Below, piece after piece: positions 42,985 to 50,517 of a stretch of DNA of 64,000 nucleotides. Origin of the DNA: JAFGVL01 sp031553685 (GTDB lineage: Bacteria; Bacteroidota; Bacteroidia; Bacteroidales; Paludibacteraceae); assembly GCA_031553685.1 (NCBI GenBank), contig JAVBLE010000036.1:62001-126000 (forward strand). The letters run 5' to 3'. Each line of letters opens with the position of its first letter. The stretch's first letter is position 1. The notes beneath the pieces are model-generated. The model worked only from the letters and a program-made list of their open reading frames with translations. It was not told the DNA's origin and did no database searches. Made by a program: the position numbers and the translations under genes.

Positions 42985-44690
42985 TATCTTTTTTCAACTT
43001 CTAATTGTATGAATTTCGCATTTTTAGCCATATACACGGTATTAAATAGCGTCAAAGTAAAATGATTTCCGGATTCAGGCACATCGGGCACTACGGTTTT
43101 CAAACTTCCTTTTACAGCACTTTTTGCACGAAGCCAATTGATGGGTTGCACTAAATTGCATGGACAAAATATGCGGTCGGCAACGCGGTCGCTCCACATA
43201 TACACTGCATTCCAACTAACCGGAAATTCTTCGTGTTTGAAATTAATATCTATATTGGTTGGATTTGAAATGATAAAATCAATGGTTAGTGTATCGCCTG
43301 CATGTATTGATTTTTGTTCTATTTCATAATCAATTTTCACACGGCTTACCGTTTGGAAATTTTTAGCAAAAAAACCATAGAATGTTTTTCCATTTACAGT
43401 GTATTCTTTCGCTTTATCCGTCCATTGATAGCACATAAAGACCGATTTTCCCTGCCATTTGAGTTCATCTTGCCAGATATCGAATTGTGTAGAGCGCTGA
43501 TCCATATAACTGAGTGTAGACGATTGCTTTCCGGTAAAAAAACGATAGTTTGACGGGCTTTGATATGACCCGACAAATACCACAGGTAAATCGCCTGCAA
43601 TCGTTTCTATATCCTTGCTTTCAGTTGCTTTGCCGTGAAAGTGCATATAGTTAGGCAGCCAATCTGTTACAAAAACAATGCGGATAACAAAAATCAAAAT
43701 GATGGACGGAACAACCCAACGCTTCACAAACCGCAACAGTTTAGCATCCTGCAAACTCCGGTTGTACATAAGAACAATCATCGGAACTGTGCAAATGACT
43801 GTCCAATGAGGTTCCACATGCCCGCGAAGAGACATGATCCAGAAAAAAGCCACAAAGCCAATCGTAATAAAATACAACGCTTTCTCAAACAAATCTTTAG
43901 CCCTATATTTTATAAAAATATATACCATAGCACCAAACACAAACGGATTGAATACAACCAACTGATTGGGGATATATTCCAACCAATATTTCCATTCGAA
44001 CGGATTGCTGCGGTCGTTCAAATGGTATTGGAGGCTTGGAAAATCCATCGAAATCTGCCAGCAAACATGAGGCATAAAAGAAATAAGAGCCAATGCGCCG
44101 GCAATCCAGAATTTGTATCGTGTTAGCAACTTAAGGTTTGACAATATCACCAATCCGATAATCAATCCCGCATGGTATTTACTGTATATCATACCGCTCA
44201 TCGAAACAGCGAGCATCAGCGTGTTAATCCATGATTCATTTTGCAGAAATTTCTTGTAAAAAAGCAAAAACAACACACTGAAAAACAAAAGCGGAACATC
44301 TGGTGTAGTAACAAATCCGTATGCCTGAAACATCACCATTGAAAATGCCAAACTGAAAAACAAGGCTATTTTCCGTGTTGTAATTTCCTTTTCGTCAATC
44401 AGTTTCCAAACAAGCAACAGTGTGAAAAATTGCATCAAAACAGTAACAAGCCGCACTGATAAATTGCCCCCGAAAAACATTGCCGACACATGCGTCATCA
44501 ACGCAACCATTGGCGGATGATCGAAATATCCCCATGCCAGGCGTTGTCCATAAAGCGAATAATAGGCTTCGTCGCTCAACATCTCGGTAAAAAGAGCTTG
44601 AAAGAAATTTAAACCTAACCACAATATTGCACAAAAAGCGAATAATTGTTTCCAATCTCGCTTTAAAATAAATTGTCTTAATTTCTCCAT
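42984..44690 (-). CDS. GT39-family (ArnT/PMT-like) membrane glycosyltransferase
   Basis: 568 residues. The first periplasmic loop holds the catalytic acidic motif LSDEAYYSLYGQRLAWGYFDHPPM (Asp-Glu near residue 39), the GT39/ArnT signature. About ten membrane segments follow to near residue 340 and then a soluble beta domain of about 200 residues. Enzymes of this kind move a sugar from a polyprenyl carrier to lipid A, protein or another lipid in the periplasm; the acceptor is not evident. It is the first gene of a two-gene operon with menD, an unexpected pairing. Promoter at 44718. Confidence 0.85.
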   Translation of the reverse strand: MEKLRQFILKRDWKQLFAFCAILWLGLNFFQALFTEMLSDEAYYSLYGQRLAWGYFDHPPMVALMTHVSAMFFGGNLSVRLVTVLMQFFTLLLVWKLIDEKEITTRKIALFFSLAFSMVMFQAYGFVTTPDVPLLFFSVLFLLFYKKFLQNESWINTLMLAVSMSGMIYSKYHAGLIIGLVILSNLKLLTRYKFWIAGALALISFMPHVCWQISMDFPSLQYHLNDRSNPFEWKYWLEYIPNQLVVFNPFVFGAMVYIFIKYRAKDLFEKALYFITIGFVAFFWIMSLRGHVEPHWTVICTVPMIVLMYNRSLQDAKLLRFVKRWVVPSIILIFVIRIVFVTDWLPNYMHFHGKATESKDIETIAGDLPVVFVGSYQSPSNYRFFTGKQSSTLSYMDQRSTQFDIWQDELKWQGKSVFMCYQWTDKAKEYTVNGKTFYGFFAKNFQTVSRVKIDYEIEQKSIHAGDTLTIDFIISNPTNIDINFKHEEFPVSWNAVYMWSDRVADRIFCPCNLVQPINWLRAKSAVKGSLKTVVPDVPESGNHFTLTLFNTVYMAKNAKFIQLEVEKR

Positions 44691-44717
44691 AAAAATGTTT
44701 TTACAGCATTAAACTGC

Positions 44718-44725
44718 CAAAGGTA
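44718..44725 (-). promoter_or_regulatory. -7 promoter box of the GT39-menD operon
   Basis: Reads TACCTTTG on the minus strand, 27 bases before the ATG at 44690. Confidence 0.6.
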
Positions 44726-44732
44726 GAAAATT

Positions 44733-44767
44733 AAAAAATGCCAAACTAAATTAGTTTGGCATTTTTT
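44733..44767 (-). terminator. Terminator of the ABC-F gene
   Basis: AAAAAATGCCAAACTAA, no loop to speak of, TTAGTTTGGCATTTTTT. It lies directly after the ABC-F stop and before the next promoter. Confidence 0.85.
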
Positions 44768-44768
44768 A

Positions 44769-46385
44769 TTATCCATTATATTTCTTCTCGCGGAGTTCTT
44801 TAATGTCCTCGCGGGTAATGTATTCGTCGTATTCCATTTGCTTGTCGATAGCGCCGTTTGGCGTAAGTTCGATAATGCGGTTACAAACGGTTTGTACAAA
44901 CTCGTGGTCATGCGAGGAAAACAACACATTGCCTCTAAAATTCTTCAAAGTATTGTTAAATGCCTGTATCGACTCCATATCCAAGTGGTTGGTTGGCGAA
45001 TCGAGTACCAAACAATTGGCATTTTTCAACATCATCTTGGCAATCATACAACGCATTTTTTCTCCCCCCGAAAGCACGGTTGCTTTCTTTTGTGTGTCTT
45101 CGCCCGAGAAAAGCATTTTGCCTAAATAACCTTTCAGGTAAACTTCGTTTGTATCCGAAGAAAACTGCGACAACCAATCCACCAGATTATAATCGGTATT
45201 GAAAAATTCGGAATTGTCGAGCGGCAAATAAGCCGGCGTAATGGTGGTTCCCCATGAGAATTTTCCGGCGTCGGCTTTTAGTTTTCCGTCCAAAATCTCG
45301 AACAAAGCCGTCATAGCACGAGGATCTTTGGATAAGAATGCTACTTTATCGTCTTTTTCTACGGTAAATGTTACATTTTTAAATAACACATCTCCTTCCA
45401 TCGAAGCTGCCAAATCGTTTACTTCGAGAATAATATTGCCCGGATCGCGCTCCATCGTGAATATAATGCCCGGATAGCGACGCGATGACGGCTTTATTTC
45501 CTCAATATTAATCTTTTCGAGCATCTTCTTACGGCTCGTTGCTTGTTTGGATTTAGAAGCATTAGCAGAGAATCGGGCGATGAACTCCATTAATTCGGCG
45601 CGTTTTTCTTCCGCTTTCTTGTTTTGTTGCGATTGTTGGCGAAGGGCTAACTGGCTTGACTCATACCAGAAGGTATAGTTACCTGAGTATATTTCGGCTT
45701 TGTTGTAGTCGATGTCCACCATGTGCGTACAAACGCTATCAAGGAAGTGACGGTCGTGCGAAACAACCAACACCGTATTTTCATAAGTTGACAAGTAATC
45801 TTCGAGCCAAGTGATGGTTTCGAGGTCGAGGTCGTTGGTAGGCTCATCGAGCAACAGGTTATCGGGATTGCCAAACAGCGCACGCGCCAACAACACACGC
45901 ACTTTTTGATTTCCGCTTAACTCTTTCATCAATACTTGGTGAAATTCTTCTTTAATACCCAAACCGCTCAACAACGAAGCAGCATCGCTTTCGGCATTCC
46001 AACCTTCCATTTCGGCAAATTTCTCTTCCAACTCGGAGGCGCGGATACCGTCTTCGTCCGAAAAATCGGGTTTAGCGTACAACGCGTCTTTTTCTTCCAT
46101 GATTTTCCAAAGTGTGGTATGCCCCATAATAACGGTTTGCAATACCGGAATTTCGTCGAACTCAAAGTGGTTTTGTTTCAACACCGACAGGCGTTCGCCT
46201 TTTTCCATGTGGATATGTCCTTTGGTTGGCTGCACTTCGCCGCTGATGGCACGAAGCAAAGTGGATTTTCCGGCACCGTTGGCACCGATAATTCCGTAAC
46301 AATTGCCGGAAGTAAACTTCAAATTTACATCTTGAAACAAAATGCGTTTGCCAAACTGAATGGCGAGATTGGATACTGTAATCAT
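44769..46385 (-). CDS. ABC-F family ATPase with degenerate second nucleotide site
   Basis: 538 residues, two ATPase domains and no membrane segment. Domain 1 is complete: Walker A GIIGANGAGKS, signature LSGNQKVRVLLARAL, Walker B LLLDEPTNDLD. After the interdomain linker (about 250-310), domain 2 has no Walker A (the place reads VAFLSKDPRAMTALFE) but keeps LSGGEKMRCMIAKMML; its Walker B reads LVLDSPTNHLD, with Ser at the catalytic Glu position. ABC-F proteins bind the ribosomal E site and help translation or give antibiotic resistance. The loss in domain 2 appears to be an old feature of this Bacteroidetes subgroup rather than recent decay, since the rest of the domain is intact. Confidence 0.9.
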   Translation of the reverse strand: MITVSNLAIQFGKRILFQDVNLKFTSGNCYGIIGANGAGKSTLLRAISGEVQPTKGHIHMEKGERLSVLKQNHFEFDEIPVLQTVIMGHTTLWKIMEEKDALYAKPDFSDEDGIRASELEEKFAEMEGWNAESDAASLLSGLGIKEEFHQVLMKELSGNQKVRVLLARALFGNPDNLLLDEPTNDLDLETITWLEDYLSTYENTVLVVSHDRHFLDSVCTHMVDIDYNKAEIYSGNYTFWYESSQLALRQQSQQNKKAEEKRAELMEFIARFSANASKSKQATSRKKMLEKINIEEIKPSSRRYPGIIFTMERDPGNIILEVNDLAASMEGDVLFKNVTFTVEKDDKVAFLSKDPRAMTALFEILDGKLKADAGKFSWGTTITPAYLPLDNSEFFNTDYNLVDWLSQFSSDTNEVYLKGYLGKMLFSGEDTQKKATVLSGGEKMRCMIAKMMLKNANCLVLDSPTNHLDMESIQAFNNTLKNFRGNVLFSSHDHEFVQTVCNRIIELTPNGAIDKQMEYDEYITREDIKELREKKYNG

Positions 46386-46478
46386 CTTTATTATGTATGA
46401 ACTATGAGGTATGAATGATGGCGGTAAGCAATTCTCACTTACTCGCTTCTCACCATCTCACTTCTAAATTTCGGGCTG

Positions 46479-46486
46479 CAAAGGTA
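46479..46486 (-). promoter_or_regulatory. -7 promoter box of the ABC-F gene
   Basis: Reads TACCTTTG on the minus strand, 93 bases before the ATG at 46385. Confidence 0.55.
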
Positions 46487-46541
46487 GGAATTTTTTGTGA
46501 GGTAAAAAAGGTGGTTTTGGATTAGGCGTTTTTCCAAGTTA

Positions 46542-47636
46542 TTAAAATGGACAAAATCCATTTTCGTGTTTAATCCAACAGGTGTTATCTTCGACTGTTC
46601 CTGTGTAGCCCCAACGAATAGAATCGGTATCAATATTGTAAATTCCTATGGAATTGTCTTTTACAACAAAAAACTCGTTTCTTCCATTTTTATCATTACA
46701 AGGAATTATTTTATCCAAAAAAAACATTTTGTCTATTACTGGAGTTATTCCTGTTATTTGACCAACAGATTTCGCACAATACAATGCACAGTGATCATTA
46801 TCTTCCATCCCTATGTAATAGATATGTTCGTGGCAGTTATATTCGTGGCAGCTATATTCGTAGTATTTTTTCCATTGCCAATTATAATCGTCAATGCTGT
46901 CAATAAATTCAGTATTACTAACGCCATATTTTTTCTCGTACAAAAATTCGTGATACAAATAAGGAATTTTTGCCACAAAGTAGTTGAATAGCCCTTGTGT
47001 AGGATTTATTTTCCTCAAAACAGATGTTTTACTTGATTCAATATTAATCGGTTCATCATTCTCGTCCATATAACTTTTTGTTTCGGCATGAAACTGATAT
47101 TTTCGACCATTGTGCTTATTTATAACAATATACAGTTTGCCTTGACTGTAATATTGCCAAAAATCATCACTATATTTTGATGCTGTACACCATTGAGTGC
47201 CTTTCCCGTACAACGCACTTGCGGCTTCTGTTCTTGGGCAAATGACAACAAAAGCCTCATCTTCGTAAACTCTCTCGGCTTCGTTTTCCTTTATTTCTGG
47301 TATTCTTTCTGCCTTGCTCTTTGACTTAACGAATGGCTTGATAGTTCGATACATCGCCGATAACGACTTGTAATGATTCAAATCATTGTCAGCCAACTTA
47401 TTCATTTTGGCAGTTTTGTCAAAAACAGTGATGTATTCGGTCGCTTTGCACAAATCTTCTATTTTCAAGCAATTATGCTTGTGAAGATTGAGCAACCATT
47501 TGGCATATTTACCGAGTTTATCTCGCTTCAAATTGCTTGAAACAGTATCGGCAGAAACAATTTTCGTGAAATTTTCTTCGGAAACATGGCTGTAGTATTT
47601 TTGATAAATTTCGGATGCAGATAAATTTTTTGACAT
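46542..47636 (-). CDS. WCTA-motif protein of unknown function
   Basis: 364 residues, no signal or membrane segment. The first 110 residues are helical and Lys-rich. At about 140-175 stands GKGTQWCTASKYSDDFWQYYSQGKLYIVI, a motif (GxGTxWCTA, then aromatic residues, then GxLYxI) that I know from uncharacterised phage and bacterial proteins. The rest is beta-rich with many Cys and His (YEYSCHEYNCHEHIYY near 265-280, CALYCAK) and ends in short repeats. It has its own promoter with the motif shared by the zinc-ribbon and AAA genes upstream. A phage-derived or defence-related role is conjecture. Confidence 0.6.
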   Translation of the reverse strand: MSKNLSASEIYQKYYSHVSEENFTKIVSADTVSSNLKRDKLGKYAKWLLNLHKHNCLKIEDLCKATEYITVFDKTAKMNKLADNDLNHYKSLSAMYRTIKPFVKSKSKAERIPEIKENEAERVYEDEAFVVICPRTEAASALYGKGTQWCTASKYSDDFWQYYSQGKLYIVINKHNGRKYQFHAETKSYMDENDEPINIESSKTSVLRKINPTQGLFNYFVAKIPYLYHEFLYEKKYGVSNTEFIDSIDDYNWQWKKYYEYSCHEYNCHEHIYYIGMEDNDHCALYCAKSVGQITGITPVIDKMFFLDKIIPCNDKNGRNEFFVVKDNSIGIYNIDTDSIRWGYTGTVEDNTCWIKHENGFCPF

Positions 47637-47655
47637 ATCAGGTTCTTTTTCCCTG

Positions 47656-47697
47656 CAAAGAAAAAAGAACCCTGTGCCAAAATATGGCGCAGGGTTG
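47656..47697 (-). promoter_or_regulatory. Shared promoter motif, copy 1 (before the WCTA gene); also hairpin
   Basis: On the + strand CAAAG (47656-47660), 15 bp, GCCAAA (47676-47681) within CTGTGCCAAA. TGTGCCA / TGGCGCA is an operator-like inverted repeat. The larger hairpin AACCCTGTGCC / GGCGCAGGGTT with TTCTTTTTT behind it (minus strand) could also terminate the zinc-ribbon transcript. The WCTA start codon lies 20 bases beyond the CTTTG box. Confidence 0.6.
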
Positions 47698-47728
47698 AAA
47701 AAATTTAGTAGTCCTGATGATCAACAGC

Positions 47729-47842
47729 CTATTTCTTTTTTGCTGCCGCTTGGCATCTTGCGCTACAATAGGGATTTCTTGAAGCCGGACTGTTACCGTC
47801 AAACTTTTTTCCACACCATTTACAGGTTCTTATTACTGCCAT
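47729..47842 (-). CDS. 37-residue zinc-ribbon protein
   Basis: Start at the ATG at 47842; a longer frame to 47914 would run into its own promoter. MAVIRTCKWCGKKFDGNSPA is followed by SRNPYCSARCQAAAKKK. The two Cys pairs CxxC and CxxxC form a treble-clef or zinc-ribbon fold, like domains that bind nucleic acid or serve as small adaptors. Lys-rich tail. It sits between the WCTA and the DUF1643-like genes and has the shared promoter motif 70 bases upstream. Confidence 0.65.
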   Translation of the reverse strand: MAVIRTCKWCGKKFDGNSPASRNPYCSARCQAAAKKK

Positions 47843-47911
47843 AGTCTTTATTTTTTTAAAATTCTTGCCTACTCTATCAAGTTTTCGGCTTCCCTTTTTA
47901 TAATTACTCGG

Positions 47912-47946
47912 CAAAGGAAAAGACTAACTGTGCCAAACGGCGGCAG
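47912..47946 (-). promoter_or_regulatory. Shared promoter motif, copy 2 (before the zinc-ribbon gene)
   Basis: On the + strand CAAAG (47912-47916), 15 bp, GCCAAA (47932-47937) within CTGTGCCAAA. The far half of the inverted repeat is degenerate (CGGCGGCAG). Confidence 0.6.
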
Positions 47947-47978
47947 ATGGTGGTGGAATTATTCGATTTAAAAAACTT

Positions 47979-48653
47979 TTAGTGTTTTGTCTGATCAAAA
48001 AATAATTTCAAAAAATCTTGAAGTTTTGCATTTCTACCATAACCTCTGTTTACATAGCCCGGATGATAAAATAAATTACTTCCAAATGCTGATTTATAGA
48101 TGTCTTTATATATTGAATTTTTTTCCATATATACATCAAAAACATTAACCGCTATTTTATACAATGAACCATAAGGCATTTTCCCCTCATTGCCCCAACC
48201 AAAATATACAGGTTTGCCGATTATCAAATCATGTTCTTCAAAATTAACATTTTCATCTTTAGAAAAATGATGTTTGGCTTCGTTCAAATTTTGATTTTTG
48301 TAATAGGAACAATTAAATAGTTGGATAATACCATTCAATTCTCTTGTTTCTTCTATAATTTCTTTTTTCTTTAAGTACCTACCATTAAATATATTACCTA
48401 ACTGTTGCATTGTTGAATCTGCAGTATAATCATACCATTCTGCAATTTCTTTATCCAAAAGTTCTTTGTTATGATTTTCTTTAAAAAAAGACTTAATTAA
48501 TTTGGCATCTGCGTTTTTACCCGTGTTTTTAGAACTACCAGGGTTCATTAAAACAGCACTTCCAATTAAGTTTGTGCTATCGCCAAATTGCAAAAGCGTT
48601 TTTTTACGGTATTCTATTCCGTCTTTCAGTAAAAATTCTGCGTAAACTTTCAT
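47979..48653 (-). CDS. DUF1643-like protein
   Basis: 224 residues from the ATG at 48653; a longer frame overlaps the AAA gene. Near residue 33 LIGSAVLMNPGSSKNTGKNADAKLI resembles the MLNPSxAD... motif of DUF1643 proteins, and later IIGKPVYFGWGNEGKMPYG fits the family ending GWG.G. DUF1643 genes often occur in mobile or defence contexts; their activity is unknown. It follows the AAA gene by 62 bp and may be in its transcript, although TATTTTTG boxes also lie just upstream. Confidence 0.55.
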   Translation of the reverse strand: MKVYAEFLLKDGIEYRKKTLLQFGDSTNLIGSAVLMNPGSSKNTGKNADAKLIKSFFKENHNKELLDKEIAEWYDYTADSTMQQLGNIFNGRYLKKKEIIEETRELNGIIQLFNCSYYKNQNLNEAKHHFSKDENVNFEEHDLIIGKPVYFGWGNEGKMPYGSLYKIAVNVFDVYMEKNSIYKDIYKSAFGSNLFYHPGYVNRGYGRNAKLQDFLKLFFDQTKH

Positions 48654-48715
48654 AGCTAATAATTTTAAAAATTTCCCAACAAAAATACAAAAATAAAGTG
48701 CTAATCTATCCTCAA

Positions 48716-50404
48716 TCAGAACCCCACTCTTTTCACTTTTTGCAATTGCTCGCTTTGGCAATGGGTAAGAATACTCTCAAACGAAGGCTCTTCATTATTG
48801 ATAATGCTTTCTACGGTACGCTTTCGCGAAATATTTTCGATTTGTCCGCCACTGAAATCGTAGGTATTGGCAAGTTGAGCGGCTTCGCTCTCGGACAACA
48901 TTGGCATCATCGATCGCCAAATCATCTTTTTGGCTTCAGCGCATGGTTTGTCAAACTCTATTTTGTATAAGAAGCGTCGCTCGAAAGCTTTGTCTAAATT
49001 TTGGGTCAGGTTGGTAGTCGCAATCATGATTCCGTCCAAATTTTCCATTTCCTGCAAAATAATGTTTTGGATAGCATTTTCGGTTTGCGCCACACTGCCG
49101 CTTGCTACATCTTTTCGTTTACCGATAACGGCGTCTGCCTCGTTGAAAAGCAGTATCGGAGCTACGCTATGGGCTTTTACCAGTGCGCGATAACGGTCAA
49201 AAACTTCTTTTATCTTCTTCTCGCTTTCGCCAAACCAACAGCTTTTGGTTTCCGAAATATCGACCACCATAATATCGCGCCCCGTAGCACGGGCAACTTG
49301 ATAAACGGTTTCGGTTTTTCCTGTTCCGGGTGCACCATAAAACAGGCAAGCAAAACCTTTGCGCATACCGTTCTTCTCTAATTTTTCTTGCACCGAAGCA
49401 AAATTTTCGGAATTCAAAAGCGACGAAAGTTGGGCTATTTGCGCCCGTTCTCGCTCGTTGTAAAACAACTCTTTACCGGCAATTTTGTCATGCAGCAATA
49501 GATCTTTTTTATATTCTGCTTGTTTGATTTTCACATCCAATTCAGAAAACAATTTTTCTTTTGCATGTGTAGAAATTCGGAAACAATCGCGATCGCTAAA
49601 ACCGTTGTCGTTATTGTATTCGAGTATATTATTTTCGATCAAATCGGCATGTCCATGTTGCAAACTCGATTTAATGCGTTTAAAACTTGATTTTCCATCA
49701 TATAAATAGTCAAAATCGTGAAAACCAACGCGATCGTCGTCATTATTTACAAAAAGATGGCAAAATAACAACAAAAGCAACTGTTCATCCTCATTATAAA
49801 TCATTTCTTTGTACTCTTTTAGTTGCCTGCAAAAAGCTAATTGCTGGTTATCGTCTATCATTGCATTCAACTCGACATGCAATAACTCGGTAGAAATTTC
49901 CCTTTCTGCCCTTTCCTCAAAAAGATTCTCCATTCGGTCGAATAGTGTTTCGGTTGTCAAGTTTTTCGTGTCTTTCAGATTGAAATTTCCACCTTGTTTT
50001 ATAGCATTGATAACTTCGAGCGGAATGCGGTAGCTCATTCGCTTATCGCCTCGGCTACAACGCAACAGTCGGCGCTTTTCCAATTCGTCGGCTTCGTTCA
50101 TCAGACAAATGGTTTTAATATTCCGACAAGCTAAAAATTTGGATATATCACTAATGCTGATGCTATTATCATCACTCCTTTCAATAAAAAGCGAAAAGAG
50201 AACGGCTTGTTTTTCGGTAAGGCACATCGTTTTTGCCACAAAATGGATGTTTGGCTTTGCATTTTGGTAAAACTCATTGCTTAATTTCGAATTTTCGGCA
50301 AGCTCGATAATGCACTCGATGTGTTGCAAAAGGGTTTGGGCTTTGCTGTTTTTAGCTTGTTGTTTAGGCGTTTCTTTGTCTGGGGTGATTTTTAACTTTC
50401 TCAT
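48716..50404 (-). CDS. AAA-family ATPase with an Asn-substituted Walker B
   Basis: 562 residues from the ATG at 50404 (MRKLKITPDKE); the upstream extension overlaps the promoter. The first 330 residues are helical with winged-helix character (SISDISKFLACRNIKTICLMNEADELEKRRLL). The AAA domain then has Walker A FYGAPGTGKTE, Walker B ILLFNEADAVIGKR (Asn where Asp is usual), sensor 1 IMIATTNL, arginine fingers AFERRF and a C-terminal lid. It may remodel a protein or nucleic-acid target. It carries the shared promoter motif with the best palindrome of the three, 19 bases before the start. Confidence 0.85.
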   Translation of the reverse strand: MRKLKITPDKETPKQQAKNSKAQTLLQHIECIIELAENSKLSNEFYQNAKPNIHFVAKTMCLTEKQAVLFSLFIERSDDNSISISDISKFLACRNIKTICLMNEADELEKRRLLRCSRGDKRMSYRIPLEVINAIKQGGNFNLKDTKNLTTETLFDRMENLFEERAEREISTELLHVELNAMIDDNQQLAFCRQLKEYKEMIYNEDEQLLLLLFCHLFVNNDDDRVGFHDFDYLYDGKSSFKRIKSSLQHGHADLIENNILEYNNDNGFSDRDCFRISTHAKEKLFSELDVKIKQAEYKKDLLLHDKIAGKELFYNERERAQIAQLSSLLNSENFASVQEKLEKNGMRKGFACLFYGAPGTGKTETVYQVARATGRDIMVVDISETKSCWFGESEKKIKEVFDRYRALVKAHSVAPILLFNEADAVIGKRKDVASGSVAQTENAIQNIILQEMENLDGIMIATTNLTQNLDKAFERRFLYKIEFDKPCAEAKKMIWRSMMPMLSESEAAQLANTYDFSGGQIENISRKRTVESIINNEEPSFESILTHCQSEQLQKVKRVGF

Positions 50405-50422
50405 ATCTTTTGGTTTTTTGTA

Positions 50423-50459
50423 CAAAGATAGAGGGCAGCTACGCCAAAGTGTGGCGTAG
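50423..50459 (-). promoter_or_regulatory. Shared promoter motif, copy 3 (before the AAA gene)
   Basis: On the + strand CAAAGATA (50423-50430; TATCTTTG on the minus strand), with GCCAAA at 50443-50448 exactly 15 bp from CAAAG. CTACGCCA, 5 bp, TGGCGTAG (50439-50459) is a perfect 8-bp-arm inverted repeat and a good operator candidate. Confidence 0.7.
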
Positions 50460-50472
50460 TGTAAAAGAAAAT

Positions 50473-50503
50473 AAAAAAAACTACTCGGTGGGAGTAGTTT
50501 TTT
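50473..50503 (-). terminator. Terminator of the PD-(D/E)XK gene
   Basis: AAAAAAACTACTC, 5-nt loop, GAGTAGTTTTTTAA, 15 bp past the stop. It separates the nuclease gene from the AAA cluster. Confidence 0.85.
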
Positions 50504-50517
50504 AAGGAAAGATGAAT

